From Glandiceps talaboti (lineage: Eukaryota; Hemichordata; Enteropneusta; Spengelidae), in the NCBI RefSeq assembly GCF_964340395.1, contig NC_135559.1, positions 18,261,050 through 18,325,049 on the forward strand: a DNA stretch of 64,000 bases. Reading direction: 5' to 3'. The notes beneath the pieces are model-generated. The model saw only the letters and a program-made list of their open reading frames with translations. It was not told the DNA's origin and searched no databases. Made by a program: the position numbers and the translations under genes. Positions 1-23,769 of the stretch are shown piece after piece; position 1 is the stretch's first letter, and each line of letters begins with the position of its first letter.

Positions 1-798
1 CGCGAGCCACAGTCACTCGTGAGCTAATATCCTTAAACTAGTCAAGGTTGGTCATAATGCAAAATAATGGCGTTATTAGAAATGTACGAATATTCAAGAG
101 AATACCATCACCGCAGTGTTTGCATCGAAAAACGAACACTGGTGAGGGCATTTTTGTTGTAAATACCTATAATATTTTATATCATGACCATTCTTGGATA
201 GAATATTAGTTCACAAGTGACCGTGATCTGAGCTATGTAGTTTATTTCCCCATGATGGCGCGACATTGAACAAATATCCATTCTCGGATAAAATCTAATA
301 TCTAACTTACATTTTAGACCCAGAGTTAGATTTCAGATGATATTATCCGATAACACCTTCTGCCGGGGATCCGGGCCGGCCGATAAGCGCGAAGTATAAT
401 CAATTAATCTAATATTAGTGGTGGATCATTTGATATCCTGGGGCGGGGGATTTGGAAGATTTTTTTGGGGGAGGGGGAGATACCGAATGGAGTTGCTTGA
501 AAAAATAAATCCGGATATAAGTGGGTGATGAAAAAAAAGACGGACCATATTGCCGCTTGGAAAAGAATTCTTGGCAGGGACATGACACACAAGTTCGAGT
601 GCACTGTTCAACCTGCCAGTATCTCACCAACCAAAACACTTGTCAAATCATGACAAAACATTTCAAACATCAAACACTTGCCACAGACAGACAGACAGAC
701 AGACAGACATACAGGCAGACAGACTGTTCGATGATGAAAAGTGATGTTAACGTTGATGCAATGAAGACTTTGTCCCCAACATGAAAAATGATACTTGT

Positions 799-869
<71 letters not shown>

Positions 870-1694
870 TTTTCAGATTCAGCTTGAGTGACTATGCAGA
901 CACAAAAGTGAAAACTTTCAATGCATCAAAAACATATACTGACCATCATTTCTATTTTACAACATTATGTGTATTCCACAAACAAGTATCTTCTTAGTTG
1001 CCTGTGGTGTAACCTATTGCTTCAATAACAGGTTCTGTCCTTCACATTTACCAACGTTCAATACTGTTATTTAAAATAAAATGAATCCAGGACAGAAATT
1101 AAGCACAATCTCTATAATATACAAATATAAAATAAATCAATGCACTGGAGGAGGTGGAAAATCACAACTGCAAAAAAATATATCGTAAGATATAATGTTC
1201 AAAAATAACTAGATAGATTCCAATAAGGTAACTTCACTACTGTACTACTACTAATGTAATGTTATGTTTACAATTCTGTAAAATAGTGAAGATAAAACTG
1301 TTTGAAGGTGCATTACTTTCTTCCTGTAAAGTACTTCAATGTGAAAAAATGTTCACTGGTATTTGAATGTGCTAGAAACTGTAAGAATGACTGTGTCTAT
1401 GCCTTTCTATGAAATAGAGCTGGCCAGAGTAAATTGCTTCATACAAATAATAGATATACTATGGTTTACTTTCCACCAATTCAATTTCTTGATTAAAACC
1501 TATTCTTGGGAAAAATATCCGCTTAAGGTGGCAATATGTATAAGAAAGGCTAAGTTATTTTCGGCAAATTATATCTATCAACTTGGACAAACTTTATGAA
1601 ATGTTGGATACTGTCGTTTCACATTATTTTTCACTTGAAAAACATATTAGTAACTATTCCCTATAATATTTTCATGACTAAAGGTATACTTTCA
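1..1694. other. Intergenic, left edge
   Basis: No coding exon is visible here. Positions 420-540 hold a G-rich tract followed by a purine-rich stretch that resembles the left end of the TIR element at 39.2 kb (shared CATTTGAT, G-run and GGA-GGATTTT order), so it may be a decayed copy. An (AGAC)n tract lies at 683-725 and a (CAA)n tract at 799-868. The rest is AT-rich sequence in which I see nothing. The transporter gene ends at 1695 on the minus strand; I saw no canonical AATAAA downstream of its stop. Confidence 0.6.
799..868. repeat. (CAA)n microsatellite
   Basis: About 23 uninterrupted CAA units. Translation gives poly-Q on plus and poly-L on minus, which are artefacts of the repeat. Confidence 0.95.
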
Positions 1695-14862
<13,168 letters not shown>

Positions 14863-15159
14863 GTCGAGAAGGGGAAACTTGGTTCTCTCGAACACTTCTT
14901 GAATCTCCTTAGAGCTAATGACCAGGGGTGCTTTTGCCTTTCGCAGTTCGTACAGTCTCCGCCCGCTGTCCGTCGTACCTCGGCAAAATGCGATACATGA
15001 TCAGTTTTGAAAACAGATATGCAAAGTCAATATCATGATTTATACCAACCAATCTCAGTATCTTTTGATTTATGTAATGTTTGACAGAATCTTGATAGTG
15101 ACATTGTTCAACACTTCAGTAGCTACTGGAAGACACAGCTCCATTTCCTAGGTTATCCA

Positions 15160-15167
15160 TGACGTCA
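15160..15167. promoter_or_regulatory. Consensus CRE palindrome TGACGTCA
   Basis: A perfect cAMP response element lies about 300 bp upstream of the transporter start codon. It is palindromic, so orientation is not informative. By chance this word appears often in 64 kb, so its function is an inference from position only. Confidence 0.35.
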
Positions 15168-15488
15168 TAAATGTACACTGATAGTGAAAAAGGCTAGGCT
15201 ATATGAGACGACTTTGTCAGACGAAACGCGTTTCTGCTTTTTTTTCTTCTAAGCGCCCCCAGTGGCGAGTCTTGATATTGAACTGCAGAGTTGTACTGAA
15301 ACTATTAAACCCGCAAAAAGAAAGTATTTGATAGTTGACTTGAGCATGTGTTGTATTAGACTAAGTCTGGATTCCAACTGTGGTCTAGTCTACTAATATG
15401 TCTTGTGTTTAGTAGAAGCCATTTTAGTAGACTACAGTTGGAATTCAGACTAGTCTTGTGTTATCCATCGTTCAACTTGAACAATCCT

Positions 15489-15491
<3 letters not shown>

Positions 15492-15519
<28 letters not shown>

Positions 15520-15570
15520 AAGACACACACACACATACATACATACATACATACATACATACATACAGCC

Positions 15571-15601
<31 letters not shown>

Positions 15602-15604
15602 CAC
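15492..15604. repeat. (CA)n, (CATA)n, (CAGA)n block
   Basis: Three adjoining simple repeats in the intergenic region upstream of the transporter. Confidence 0.95.
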
Positions 15605-16305
15605 ACACACATATCATGGAAGTATGGGTGACACTTTCATACACACTAACATCATACTTATGATTACCTACACTCATGACTTTTAACAAAATGATAGCAC
15701 ATTTATTAATCTCTTGAAAATACATAGTTATATACTGTAAGCTGACAGATATGTTAACACCACACATCAAAACAAATGTGTTATTTTACCCCTCTCGCTC
15801 TCACATACATGGTATGTATCGCTACACACACACAAAAGCAGATATGGCAATAAAGTTAAATGTTAGGTTCTAGTACCTTGAATTAAAAAAAAACTCCTTC
15901 TGAAGTCTGAACATACTGTACATATATATTGATAAGTATGTGCAAACATCAAAAGACATAAACGAATTGGAAAGAGGCAAAAAATTGCATAAAATATCTG
16001 AAAGCAATTTTACTTTGAAATATCAAATGAATTTGATAATATGAATGAATAGAAACAAAGATTGTGTTAATACAACAGTTCTGTTTGGTCTATAGTTATT
16101 CCATTTCCCTTTAAAACAATTCTGATTCTGCATGTTATTTTTACATAGCTACCAATTTTCATGCTAAATTATGTCAATATCATTTACACAAAATTGAAAT
16201 CATAATTTTATACTCTTAAGATGTTTGTAACCCCAAAATATAGGCTATCATATGCAGTCTAATATCAACAATAATTGTACAACCTAAAATAGCAACACCC
16301 GGCAG

Positions 16306-16318
16306 AGGTCAGAGGTCA
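16306..16318 (+). promoter_or_regulatory. Perfect DR1 nuclear-receptor half-site pair
   Basis: Two exact AGGTCA half-sites separated by one base (AGGTCAGAGGTCA). DR1 sites bind HNF4, RXR heterodimers or COUP-TF class receptors in animals. It lies about 1.45 kb upstream of the transporter start codon. Function is inferred only. Confidence 0.3.
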
Positions 16319-16480
16319 TAGTTCATAGGTAAGGATTGCAATATGGCATTTTGTAAACTTTTGCCATATCCCATCTCCTTATTATGGAGAAGGGTGGGTA
16401 TGTGGTGGTCAACACCTGAGCAAAAAAAAATTGAACATACCCATCAAATAATAGTAATGAAGCACTCACTATTATTTGAT

Positions 16481-16628
16481 AGTCTTGCTGCTAGACGTTC
16501 CGGCTTTCTTGCGATACTATAAGCGAGCGAAGTTCGCAGTGAGGGCTTGCCCGAACATCCTCGATAGCGATGTTCGGTTGTGTGTTGTATTGTATCGGAA
16601 GAACATCCGAGTTTTAGCAGATAGACTA
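16481..16628 (+). mobile_element. MITE family A, copy 1 (about 148 bp)
   Basis: Inverted ends AGTCTTGCTGCTAGAC / GT(C/T)TAGCAGATAGACT. The interior is GC-richer and contains CGAACATCCTCGATAGCGATG and the inner palindrome GCGAACGAAGTTCGC in related copies. Flanked by a direct repeat ATTATTTGAT on both sides (16471-16480 and 16629-16638), consistent with a target duplication of 8-10 bp, as for hAT-type elements. Other copies lie at 49.3 and 58.6 kb. Confidence 0.8.
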
Positions 16629-17394
16629 ATTATTTGATGGATAAAGTAAATTTGACCTTTTACAGCATAGTATTGAAAATTAAACTTTGACCTCTGTATT
16701 CAATCCCATAATACAAGACAACAGCAATAATTTTAATTAATTAATTAATTAATTCATGATTTTGGAGGCCTTCACTCATAAAATGTACACATATATGCAT
16801 TAGACTTTATGCACATACTACACACTTTTGATTATCTTTCAAAGGTTAGTAATTAGTATTCCAAATGGAACTTACACAGTTCATTCATATCTAGAAAAAA
16901 AAAGATTTTGCAGAAACTGTAAAATGAATCATTTTAATTAATAATTAATATAGCATCTTTTTGATTAGTCTAGAGACTATCCATGGCTTCAAATCTCTTC
17001 TCATGTCTAGGTTTATGAGATGCCAAGATGAAATTTCAAATTCTACGTCACCTACACAGATATTAATATCACGTCTTTGTAAATCAATCACAGAATTCTG
17101 TCTCATCATTAAGTTAGATTTTATTTGGGGCAGTTATGTAATGTCCAAATATGGTCCATTTACCATATAAGGACGCTACTTACATTCACTGTTTACATCT
17201 TTCTAACAACTGGGGGTTCACTCATTTGCATGAACAACATTTGGCTCATGACTTCTCATACAGAGAAATGGGTGAAGAGATCTTGACATAATCCACAGAT
17301 AGCCTGTAGACTTCATTTTGATCAGAAATTCAAAATTGCTGTTCAAAATAAGAATCACAAAAACATTTACTTTCTATCCTATTGATATTGACCC

Positions 17395-17470
17395 CTGTGG
17401 TACGTATTACCACTCAGGATTAGTAGTTGGTAGGCCACGAGTTCAAATCCCACTGGAGAGATTTTTCTGT
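17395..17470 (+). mobile_element. tRNA-like SINE head (weak)
   Basis: GAGTTCAAATCCCAC resembles a pol III B box, and an A-box-like stretch lies about 40 bp upstream. No clover-leaf can be closed well, so a SINE or tRNA fossil is more likely than a tRNA gene. Confidence 0.3.
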
Positions 17471-17544
17471 GACAACCCAAAACCAGAATGAATGCTTTAC
17501 AGATTTGACGGATAGGCTGTATTGCTCACGAGATGGGTGTGAAT

Positions 17545-17790
17545 AGGGAACTTGCAATCCAGACTGAGCATGCTCAGATGCAAAGGACTATGGGATTATC
17601 TGTGATTATTGTAATAACTTATCTGGAGCTACCCATGAAATAAATCTCTCACACTGGTCAGGGTAAATAGGAATTGATTATTGGTGGTTATAAACAATGT
17701 ACCAATATATTTTACAATCCTAATTAATCAGTATTTATTATCATATTTCCCATGATGCAACATTCAACATGGTGGGTTTGCAAGTTCCCT
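17545..17790 (+). mobile_element. MITE family C, copy 1 (about 246 bp)
   Basis: Inverted ends AGGGAACTTGCAA / TTGCAAGTTCCCT. The interior (GAGCATGCTCAGATGCAAAG, CCCATGATGCAACATTCAAC) recurs in inverted orientation at 48822-49062. No coding capacity. Confidence 0.8.
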
Positions 17791-17869
17791 ATTTGTGGGA
17801 ACTCCTGGAGTAATGACACGTACAGTCAGGGATGATTACTCATACAGAGCCCATAGATGCTATGCTATA

Positions 17870-18053
17870 TATGCAGGGGCTGGGTGACTCCAGGATAGCC
17901 AGTGGGAAAACTGGGAAAGCCTTGGCAGTTCCATAGTGATGTGATATGAAGCATACAACATAGACTTGTGAATTGTGAGGCTGTTTTTATGTGCATGTAT
18001 TAGTCTACATAACAGTAAATTGCTGGGAGGAATTCCCTGCACACAAGAAAATG
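17870..18053 (+). mobile_element. SINE-like dispersed repeat, copy 1
   Basis: GGATAGCC, ACTGGGAAAGC(C/T)TTG, CA(C/T)..GTGATAT and GCTGG..G(A/C)AATTCCC(T/A)GCACA are shared with 31812-32035 in the same order and strand. The 31.8 kb copy ends in an A-rich tail, suggesting a retroposed element. Confidence 0.65.
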
Positions 18054-18600
18054 TTCTTTTTAAAAACGACTTGGAATAACTTCTTTGTTACTTATAAATC
18101 TAATATGTTTATATAATGCTAACAAACACAAAATTTTGAAAATCTAATTTAATCAACACTTATTCTATAATATTGCTATTCTCTATGACTAGATATGAAA
18201 ATCTTCAAAGTTACTGACAGAAGGCAGGATCTGAGTTGAAAAATCAAATAAAACAAAACTGGGATGGAATCAAATTCCTATCTAAATACATCAATGAGAA
18301 GTTAAGTTGAAACGTTGATGGTTTACGCAAATATTTTAGTTTTATATTAATCTTCAGATTGTCACAATTTCTATGTAGTTTTTTGGAAAATTTCTTTCAT
18401 CAGGTAAAATACTATTGCATTTTGATAAACAGTTATGATTTGTTTGATATATACTAATGATAAGGATGATACAGGAATGTAACTTCCTTATCACTATGGA
18501 TCATATCTCCTATTAAATAGTAATACAATAATGATTTCACAATATTGTTCAGGGCGGTACGTAAGTAAAATCTATATAAGTTTCTCTAGTGTTTTATTTA

Positions 18601-18957
18601 GGCCTAAAAAAAATAATTGTTTGGTTCTGGTTACCCAACCCCACCTAGCTTTTCACTGCCGACCCTAAACTTTTTTTTTTACATATTCAAGAAAAAAAAA
18701 ATCGCAAAAATTGGGAAGTCTCACGAGAAATAGTGGATGTGAAAACTGCCGTCAACTTAAAAATGCATTCTAAAACTGTTCTTCCAATCTGTAATGGCTG
18801 TACATCTGATAGGAAGAAATAAATAACACAGAGACCATATGGAAAACAATGGAACCCTGAACTAGACACTCACACATGAAAAAAAAATGAAAAATTTACC
18901 TACCCAACCTATTCTAAAATTGAGTGTAATCAGAACCATACAATTTTTTATTAGGCC
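18601..18957 (+). mobile_element. MITE family B, copy 1 (about 357 bp)
   Basis: Inverted ends GGCCTAAAAAAAATAATTGT and its counterpart ending TTATTAGGCC, each followed inward by TGGTTCTG(G/A)TTA. The interior recurs at 23415-23769 with high similarity (AGAAATAGTGGATGTG, TCTTCCAATCTGTAATG). Confidence 0.85.
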
Positions 18958-19184
18958 TTATATCCCTATCAAAATTAGATAACATGGGAGGGAAATCTAT
19001 GCAAGTTTTATACTAGATTTTGCCCCCATCTGTTACCAGGGTATCCAAACCTTAGCAAAAAATACCGTTATTTGATGCAAAATATGGTCTTGTGACTTCC
19101 TCTTACAGATTGTTTACAGACACTGTCATGAAGTGAATGAATGACCAACTTGAGATACAACTGCCGACATCAGACGGCAGACAA

Positions 19185-19490
19185 GGGAAACTGCTACAAA
19201 CTGGGAAAGCAAACAATTGAGTTGGATTAATAACACTTGGCAGAGCATGTTGGAAGTATAGAGACTTGTATTACATTCCATCACTTGATAGGAACAGTTT
19301 TATGGCTACTTTACACAATAGTTCATGTTTATAAACAAATTTCTAGTTTCCCGACATTTCATGTATACCTAAAGAGGCCATGAAAATTAAACCATGGTGA
19401 GTAATACAAGTCTCTGTACTTCCAACATGCTGTGCCAAGTGTTATTAATCCAATTCAGGTGTTTACTTTCCCTGTTTGTAACAGGTTCTG
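19185..19490. mobile_element. Hairpin element, arms about 90 bp, spacer about 126 bp
   Basis: Arms 19185-19274 and 19401-19490 are near-perfect inverted copies (CCAACATGCT(G/C)TGCCAAGTG and AATACAAGTCTCT(G/A)TACTT shared). A related single arm sits at 9054-9143. No coding capacity. Confidence 0.8.
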
Positions 19491-20199
19491 TTCATTCACA
19501 GTGTGATGCCAGCAGTTGTATCTATCATAGAACACTGGGCGATCACACTATCAAAGGACACTGGACTCACTCTTCTAAAACTTTCATTAGAAAAAAGCAA
19601 AGAGCGTGTGTTTAGACTTTTGCTTGGTACTTTCACATTCCTTTCACATTCCCTTATCCTAATATCACATTCTCCTTCATTTTCTTTGAGATCAAAAACA
19701 GGCTGGGAAAAAAAAAATATTCATAAAATATACTGGAGACAAATCTTAAGATCATTGGGCCTAGTACTTGGTTGTTACTAGTATTTCAAATCTTATTCTC
19801 AAAGGCACTTGGAAATGTCTTTTTTTTACATTACTAGTGATAGAGTTACCTTTTGTTTTTGGAATCAAATTTTGAAGTGACTACATAGCTTTGTCTTTAA
19901 ATTAATCATGGTTTCTACTATCTTTATGCATGGAAAATGAAGCAAACTAAAAGATAAAGTTATCGGTATTATTAACATTAGTTATGTGCTTGGAGAACTA
20001 ACTCTGTTTAACCACTACTGAGTCAACTGTTGCTAGATGTACCTATACTTGACCTGGTGTTCTTTGGACTAAAAGATTCATCATGACTGGCCGTTCTATT
20101 AATGCCGTCACTTACAATATGACAACATCAGTGGAACATTCAAAATGACAAATCTTTCCATCCAGTCATTCTTCTGCCTACAGAAGTTTTTTTGTTTTC

Positions 20200-21615
20200 T
20201 TATTTAGATGGGTCTATAATTCGTCCCATAAATAAAAGTGCTCCTGTGTTGTTGTCTCGTATTACGAAAATAAACGGATGATTGGCATGAAAGGTAGGTT
20301 GTACTAATATTGCTGATTTTAGAGCTACAATGACGGCGCTAGCTGCAGCTGCTTCTGTACCTTCCTCAGTTATCTCAACAAATGCTTTATGTAAGGCATC
20401 AGACACAAACAGTTCCTTTACTTCTGCCATCCCAGTCAAATCTGCTAAGCCAGCTACAAAGATATCTCTCATTCCTAAAACTTGCAGTTGTGGCTTTATA
20501 CTGAAACTTGACTCTATTTTTAACCGAGGGAAGCTTACTTCAACCTCCACAGAATGTAACTGTTTGTACCAGCTCTGTAGCACACCTTCTGTGATTTGTT
20601 CTTCAAGACTTGCTAGCCCATCTAATTTATCTGGAAGTATTGCTACCATGCTTAAATTACTACCGCTGTATGGCATGTCCAAAATTTTACACTTCAAGGT
20701 GTCGTCTGCGAAATACTTAAACTTCTTTTTCAAGTGCATCATGGGAGTCTTGATACTTTTCTTCTCGTCCAAGTGAAAATCCATGTCTTTTGTGTTTTTT
20801 GGATCAAAGGGTTGCGACCACTTGCCTTTGAAATAAATTGCATTTACCAGAACGAGCCTCGTCAGGTCATCAATTACACCTTTCGGAATCAAATCTTTTA
20901 TTTTGTCTTCTGTTTGCTTCTCCACCCAAGTGTTTATCTCCTCACGTGCCCCTTCTGAATTCGCAAAGTTTAAACTTTCCAATTTGGCACCGTAGTATGC
21001 TTCACACGACGACAGAAACTCTGCTAAGAAATCGTACTTCAGATGACCAAAGAGTTTGTTGGCTAATTTTAGAATATAACCATTTTCTTCTTCTTTGTTG
21101 AAAAGTTCAGAGTTCATGATATGGAACATCGGATGTACGTTCTCTAAACCAACTTTGTCAAATCTCAGTACCTTTTCCATCTGCTTTGCGCTGTCACCTC
21201 GTGCTCCCAAATACGTCATCGCCAGGGCTGTTGATATGCTAAACGGTGAAAAAAACAAATTCTTTCCTTTTGGTGACTTGAGTAAAGATTTGTACAAATT
21301 GATCCCGAACTCTTCTTGAGCATCAGTGAGGATGTTGACAGCAGGGAGACCATCGCCCTCTGGTGGCTGTTTTGTGTCAGTAACTACAGCTATTTCGGGT
21401 TCATCTTTGATCTCACCATCATCTGATACTACAACAACAGTTGATGTCGTAGGCAAGAAAAAATAAATCAAAGAGGCAGTCACAAAAACTAAAAGGAAGA
21501 GTCTTCCCTTGTGGATTCTTCTCTTTTTTACATATTTCTTGACGTTTTCTTCATCCGCAGAAGGAAACATTTGGATTGGAACATCAGGTTTCTTTTGACT
21601 TTGACTTCTGTGCAT
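20200..21615 (-). CDS. Membrane-anchored serpin, single coding exon, 471 aa
   Basis: Serine protease inhibitor fold (about residues 96-470) with family signatures FFSPFSIS (121-128), LVNAIYFKGKW (257-267), NHPFIFVIRD (445-454) and LLFMGRIIDP (460-469). The hinge EEGTEAAAASAV fits an inhibitory serpin. Counting 14 residues from T420 puts P1 at K433 and P1' at S434, predicting a trypsin-like target. Unusual is the N-terminus: 38 hydrophilic residues ending in a very basic KKYVKKRRIHKGR, then a hydrophobic segment (about 39-54), then an acidic stalk. This reads as a type II signal anchor, not a cleavable signal, so the inhibitor would face the lumen or outside. No ER-retention tail follows (ends DPSK). 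One sequon at N320. An acceptor TTTTTAG sits 6 bp upstream of the ATG, so a 5' UTR intron is likely. The exact position of the scissile bond is inferred. Confidence 0.95.
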   Translation of the reverse strand: MHRSQSQKKPDVPIQMFPSADEENVKKYVKKRRIHKGRLFLLVFVTASLIYFFLPTTSTVVVVSDDGEIKDEPEIAVVTDTKQPPEGDGLPAVNILTDAQEEFGINLYKSLLKSPKGKNLFFSPFSISTALAMTYLGARGDSAKQMEKVLRFDKVGLENVHPMFHIMNSELFNKEEENGYILKLANKLFGHLKYDFLAEFLSSCEAYYGAKLESLNFANSEGAREEINTWVEKQTEDKIKDLIPKGVIDDLTRLVLVNAIYFKGKWSQPFDPKNTKDMDFHLDEKKSIKTPMMHLKKKFKYFADDTLKCKILDMPYSGSNLSMVAILPDKLDGLASLEEQITEGVLQSWYKQLHSVEVEVSFPRLKIESSFSIKPQLQVLGMRDIFVAGLADLTGMAEVKELFVSDALHKAFVEITEEGTEAAAASAVIVALKSAILVQPTFHANHPFIFVIRDNNTGALLFMGRIIDPSK

Positions 21616-22199
21616 TTTCCTCTAAAAATTAAATAACAAAAAGTTAGAAATTTGTGAAAAATGAAACAAATGACTCCTAGCACTGCTATTAAAAAGGACA
21701 CATATCACAATATATGGGTCTCAGTAACTTTATCTGAAAATGTCTGTCATTTTGATAAAAAATAAAGATTTTGAAATGTTTCTCTACATATGAAAATAGA
21801 TTTGATATGATTTGATTTGATCAAAGTCCTGAACACGTGTCTCTCTGATATAATATAGTCTGACAACATGCCTTGTACAAAGTAAGGAAACTAACTGCAT
21901 AAATTGACCATAATTCACTCACAATGGCTTTTTTTCACCAATATACAAAATTTTGATTCTTGGTTCATGGTTGATAGGTCATGTTGGTTTAACACACTAC
22001 ACATCACAATTACATTTTTCCATGACTTCCCCATACAAAAATAATTGCCAAATTGCACAAACCACACCCTGAGGCTTTATAACATACTCTACATAGACAC
22101 ATACCCTAACACCAGCTGAGTCTACATAAATATCATCTCTGAATTCTTTGTATAATATAATCTGTCGGCATTCAGTACGTGAAATTGCTTCATGTTATA

Positions 22200-22620
22200 C
22201 TAAGGGTGACTCTATTATTTTTCTGTTTCTCATTACCCAACCAACCCAAATATTCAGCTCTGACATCAAAAAATTTGTTTTTTGCCCTGCCCTTAATATT
22301 TTGCGGTACAAGAATAAGCAAGCATGTGGACTGTCGACATCATCTACAAACATGTAGTCATTACGCTGATGACAATACTTGTTCATGAACAGATCTAGAA
22401 TATTTCTTTCATGACGGAAATTATTCAAGCTGGGGGGGGGGGGGGGGGCTGAGAACATGCCAATTGTGTACAGAGAAGCTGGGAAAGGGTTTGTTACCAG
22501 GAATCCAATAAAAAGAAGATAGAGAGGAGGAAAAGGAGAGACGGAGAAACATGAAGATGACTTTTTATTTATTTTTTTTACTTAAAAAAAAATCAAAAAA
22601 AATCAACCGACTGACCCATA
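22200..22620 (+). repeat. Dispersed repeat shared with 42.35 and 44.5 kb
   Basis: TTTTTCTGTTTCTCAT followed by CCCAACCAACCC and TCTGACATCA matches 42345-42440. GGAATCCAATAAAAAGAAGA near 22500 matches 44475-44500. Ends are poorly defined. Confidence 0.5.
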
Positions 22621-22989
22621 GTTGCCATGAAAAAGTAATCAGAAACATAAAAAAATATTTCACCGTAAATCGAATCACCGTTAGGTCAATATTTTAACCA
22701 CCCAAAAGGAGTCACAGTTAAAAAAAAAAAAACAGTTTGATTTACACAAATGTAATTACTACATTAGATTATACTACATTTATGTTTTCAACTTTGAATT
22801 CCTGAAAACTTTAAATTTCATCCCAGATCTGTAATTATACCCTGTCACATTTTTACTTGTTCTTCATCAGCAATTTACAAAGTCTGTAATTTTAGCTAGT
22901 CATTATGTTATTTTCTGTTTCTTTTTAAATTATATTATTGTTGTAATTGTTTTGATTATTGTATAAATCATTTGTTTTTGTCATGAGTG

Positions 22990-23384
22990 ACTAGAAACGA
23001 TTTTACAGGTTTACTCTATGGACAATAAAGTTATTTCTATTCTATTCTATTCAATTCTATTCTATTTCTATTCTATTCTATTCTATTTATATTCTATTCT
23101 ATTCTATTTCTATCTATTCTATTCTATGCTATTTCTATTCTATTTCTATTCTATTCTATTCTATTCTACTCTATTCTATTCTATTCTATTCTATTCTATT
23201 CTATTCTATTTCTATCTATTCTATTCTATTCTATTTCTATTCTATTTCTATTCTATTCTATTCTATTCTATTCTATTCTATTCTATTCTATTTATATTCT
23301 ATTCTATTCTATTCTATTCTATTCTATTCTATTCTATTCTATTCTATTCTATTTTATTCTATTCTATTTCTATTCTATTCTTTA
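22990..23384 (+). mobile_element. LINE 3' end with (ATTCT)n tail
   Basis: TCTATGGACAATAAAGTTATTTC is followed directly by about 350 bp of ATTCT pentanucleotides (23036-23384). A short 3' UTR ending in ACAATAAA and then a simple tail is typical of CR1/L2-type LINEs truncated on insertion. No reverse transcriptase remains. The class is inferred. Confidence 0.55.
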
Positions 23385-23414
23385 TATATTATTGAAATAT
23401 TCAAACAAATATAT

Positions 23415-23769
23415 GGCCAAAAAAAATTAATTGTTTGGTTCTGGTTACCCGACCCAATCTAGCTTTTCATTGTCAACCCTAAACCTTTTTTTACGTATTC
23501 AAAAAAAAAATTGTGAAGTCTCACAAGAAATAGTGGATGTGGAAACTACCATCAACTTAAAAAGACACTATAAAACTATTCTTCCAATCTGTAATGACTG
23601 TACATCTGATATGAATAAATAAACAACACAGAGACTATTTGGAAAACTATGGAAAACCTGAACTAGACACTAACACAGAAAAAAAAATATATTAAAATAT
23701 AAACTCTACCTACCCCACCTATTCTAAAATTGAGCGTAATCGGAACCAACCAATCTTTTTTATTAGGCC
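23415..23769 (+). mobile_element. MITE family B, copy 2
   Basis: Same TIRs and interior as 18601-18957, in the same orientation, 30 bp after the ATTCT array. Confidence 0.85.

Larger units (their letters stand above)
15000..20199. other. Intergenic between transporter and serpin
   Basis: No supported exon. It holds the satellites at 15.5 kb, the DR1 site at 16.3 kb, four TIR or SINE-like elements annotated separately, a (TTAA)n tract at 16736-16755 and a MITE copy at 18.6 kb. The rest is AT-rich sequence in which I see nothing. Confidence 0.6.

Noticed and set aside
788-997. Poly-Q (plus) and poly-L (minus) open frames
   Set aside because: Produced by the (CAA)n microsatellite; no splice signals or coding-like flanks.
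20330-20776. Plus-strand frame opposite the serpin
   Set aside because: Shadow of the serpin coding sequence; no family match.
23018-23395. FYSILFYS open frame of 125 codons
   Set aside because: Translation of the ATTCT array of a LINE tail.
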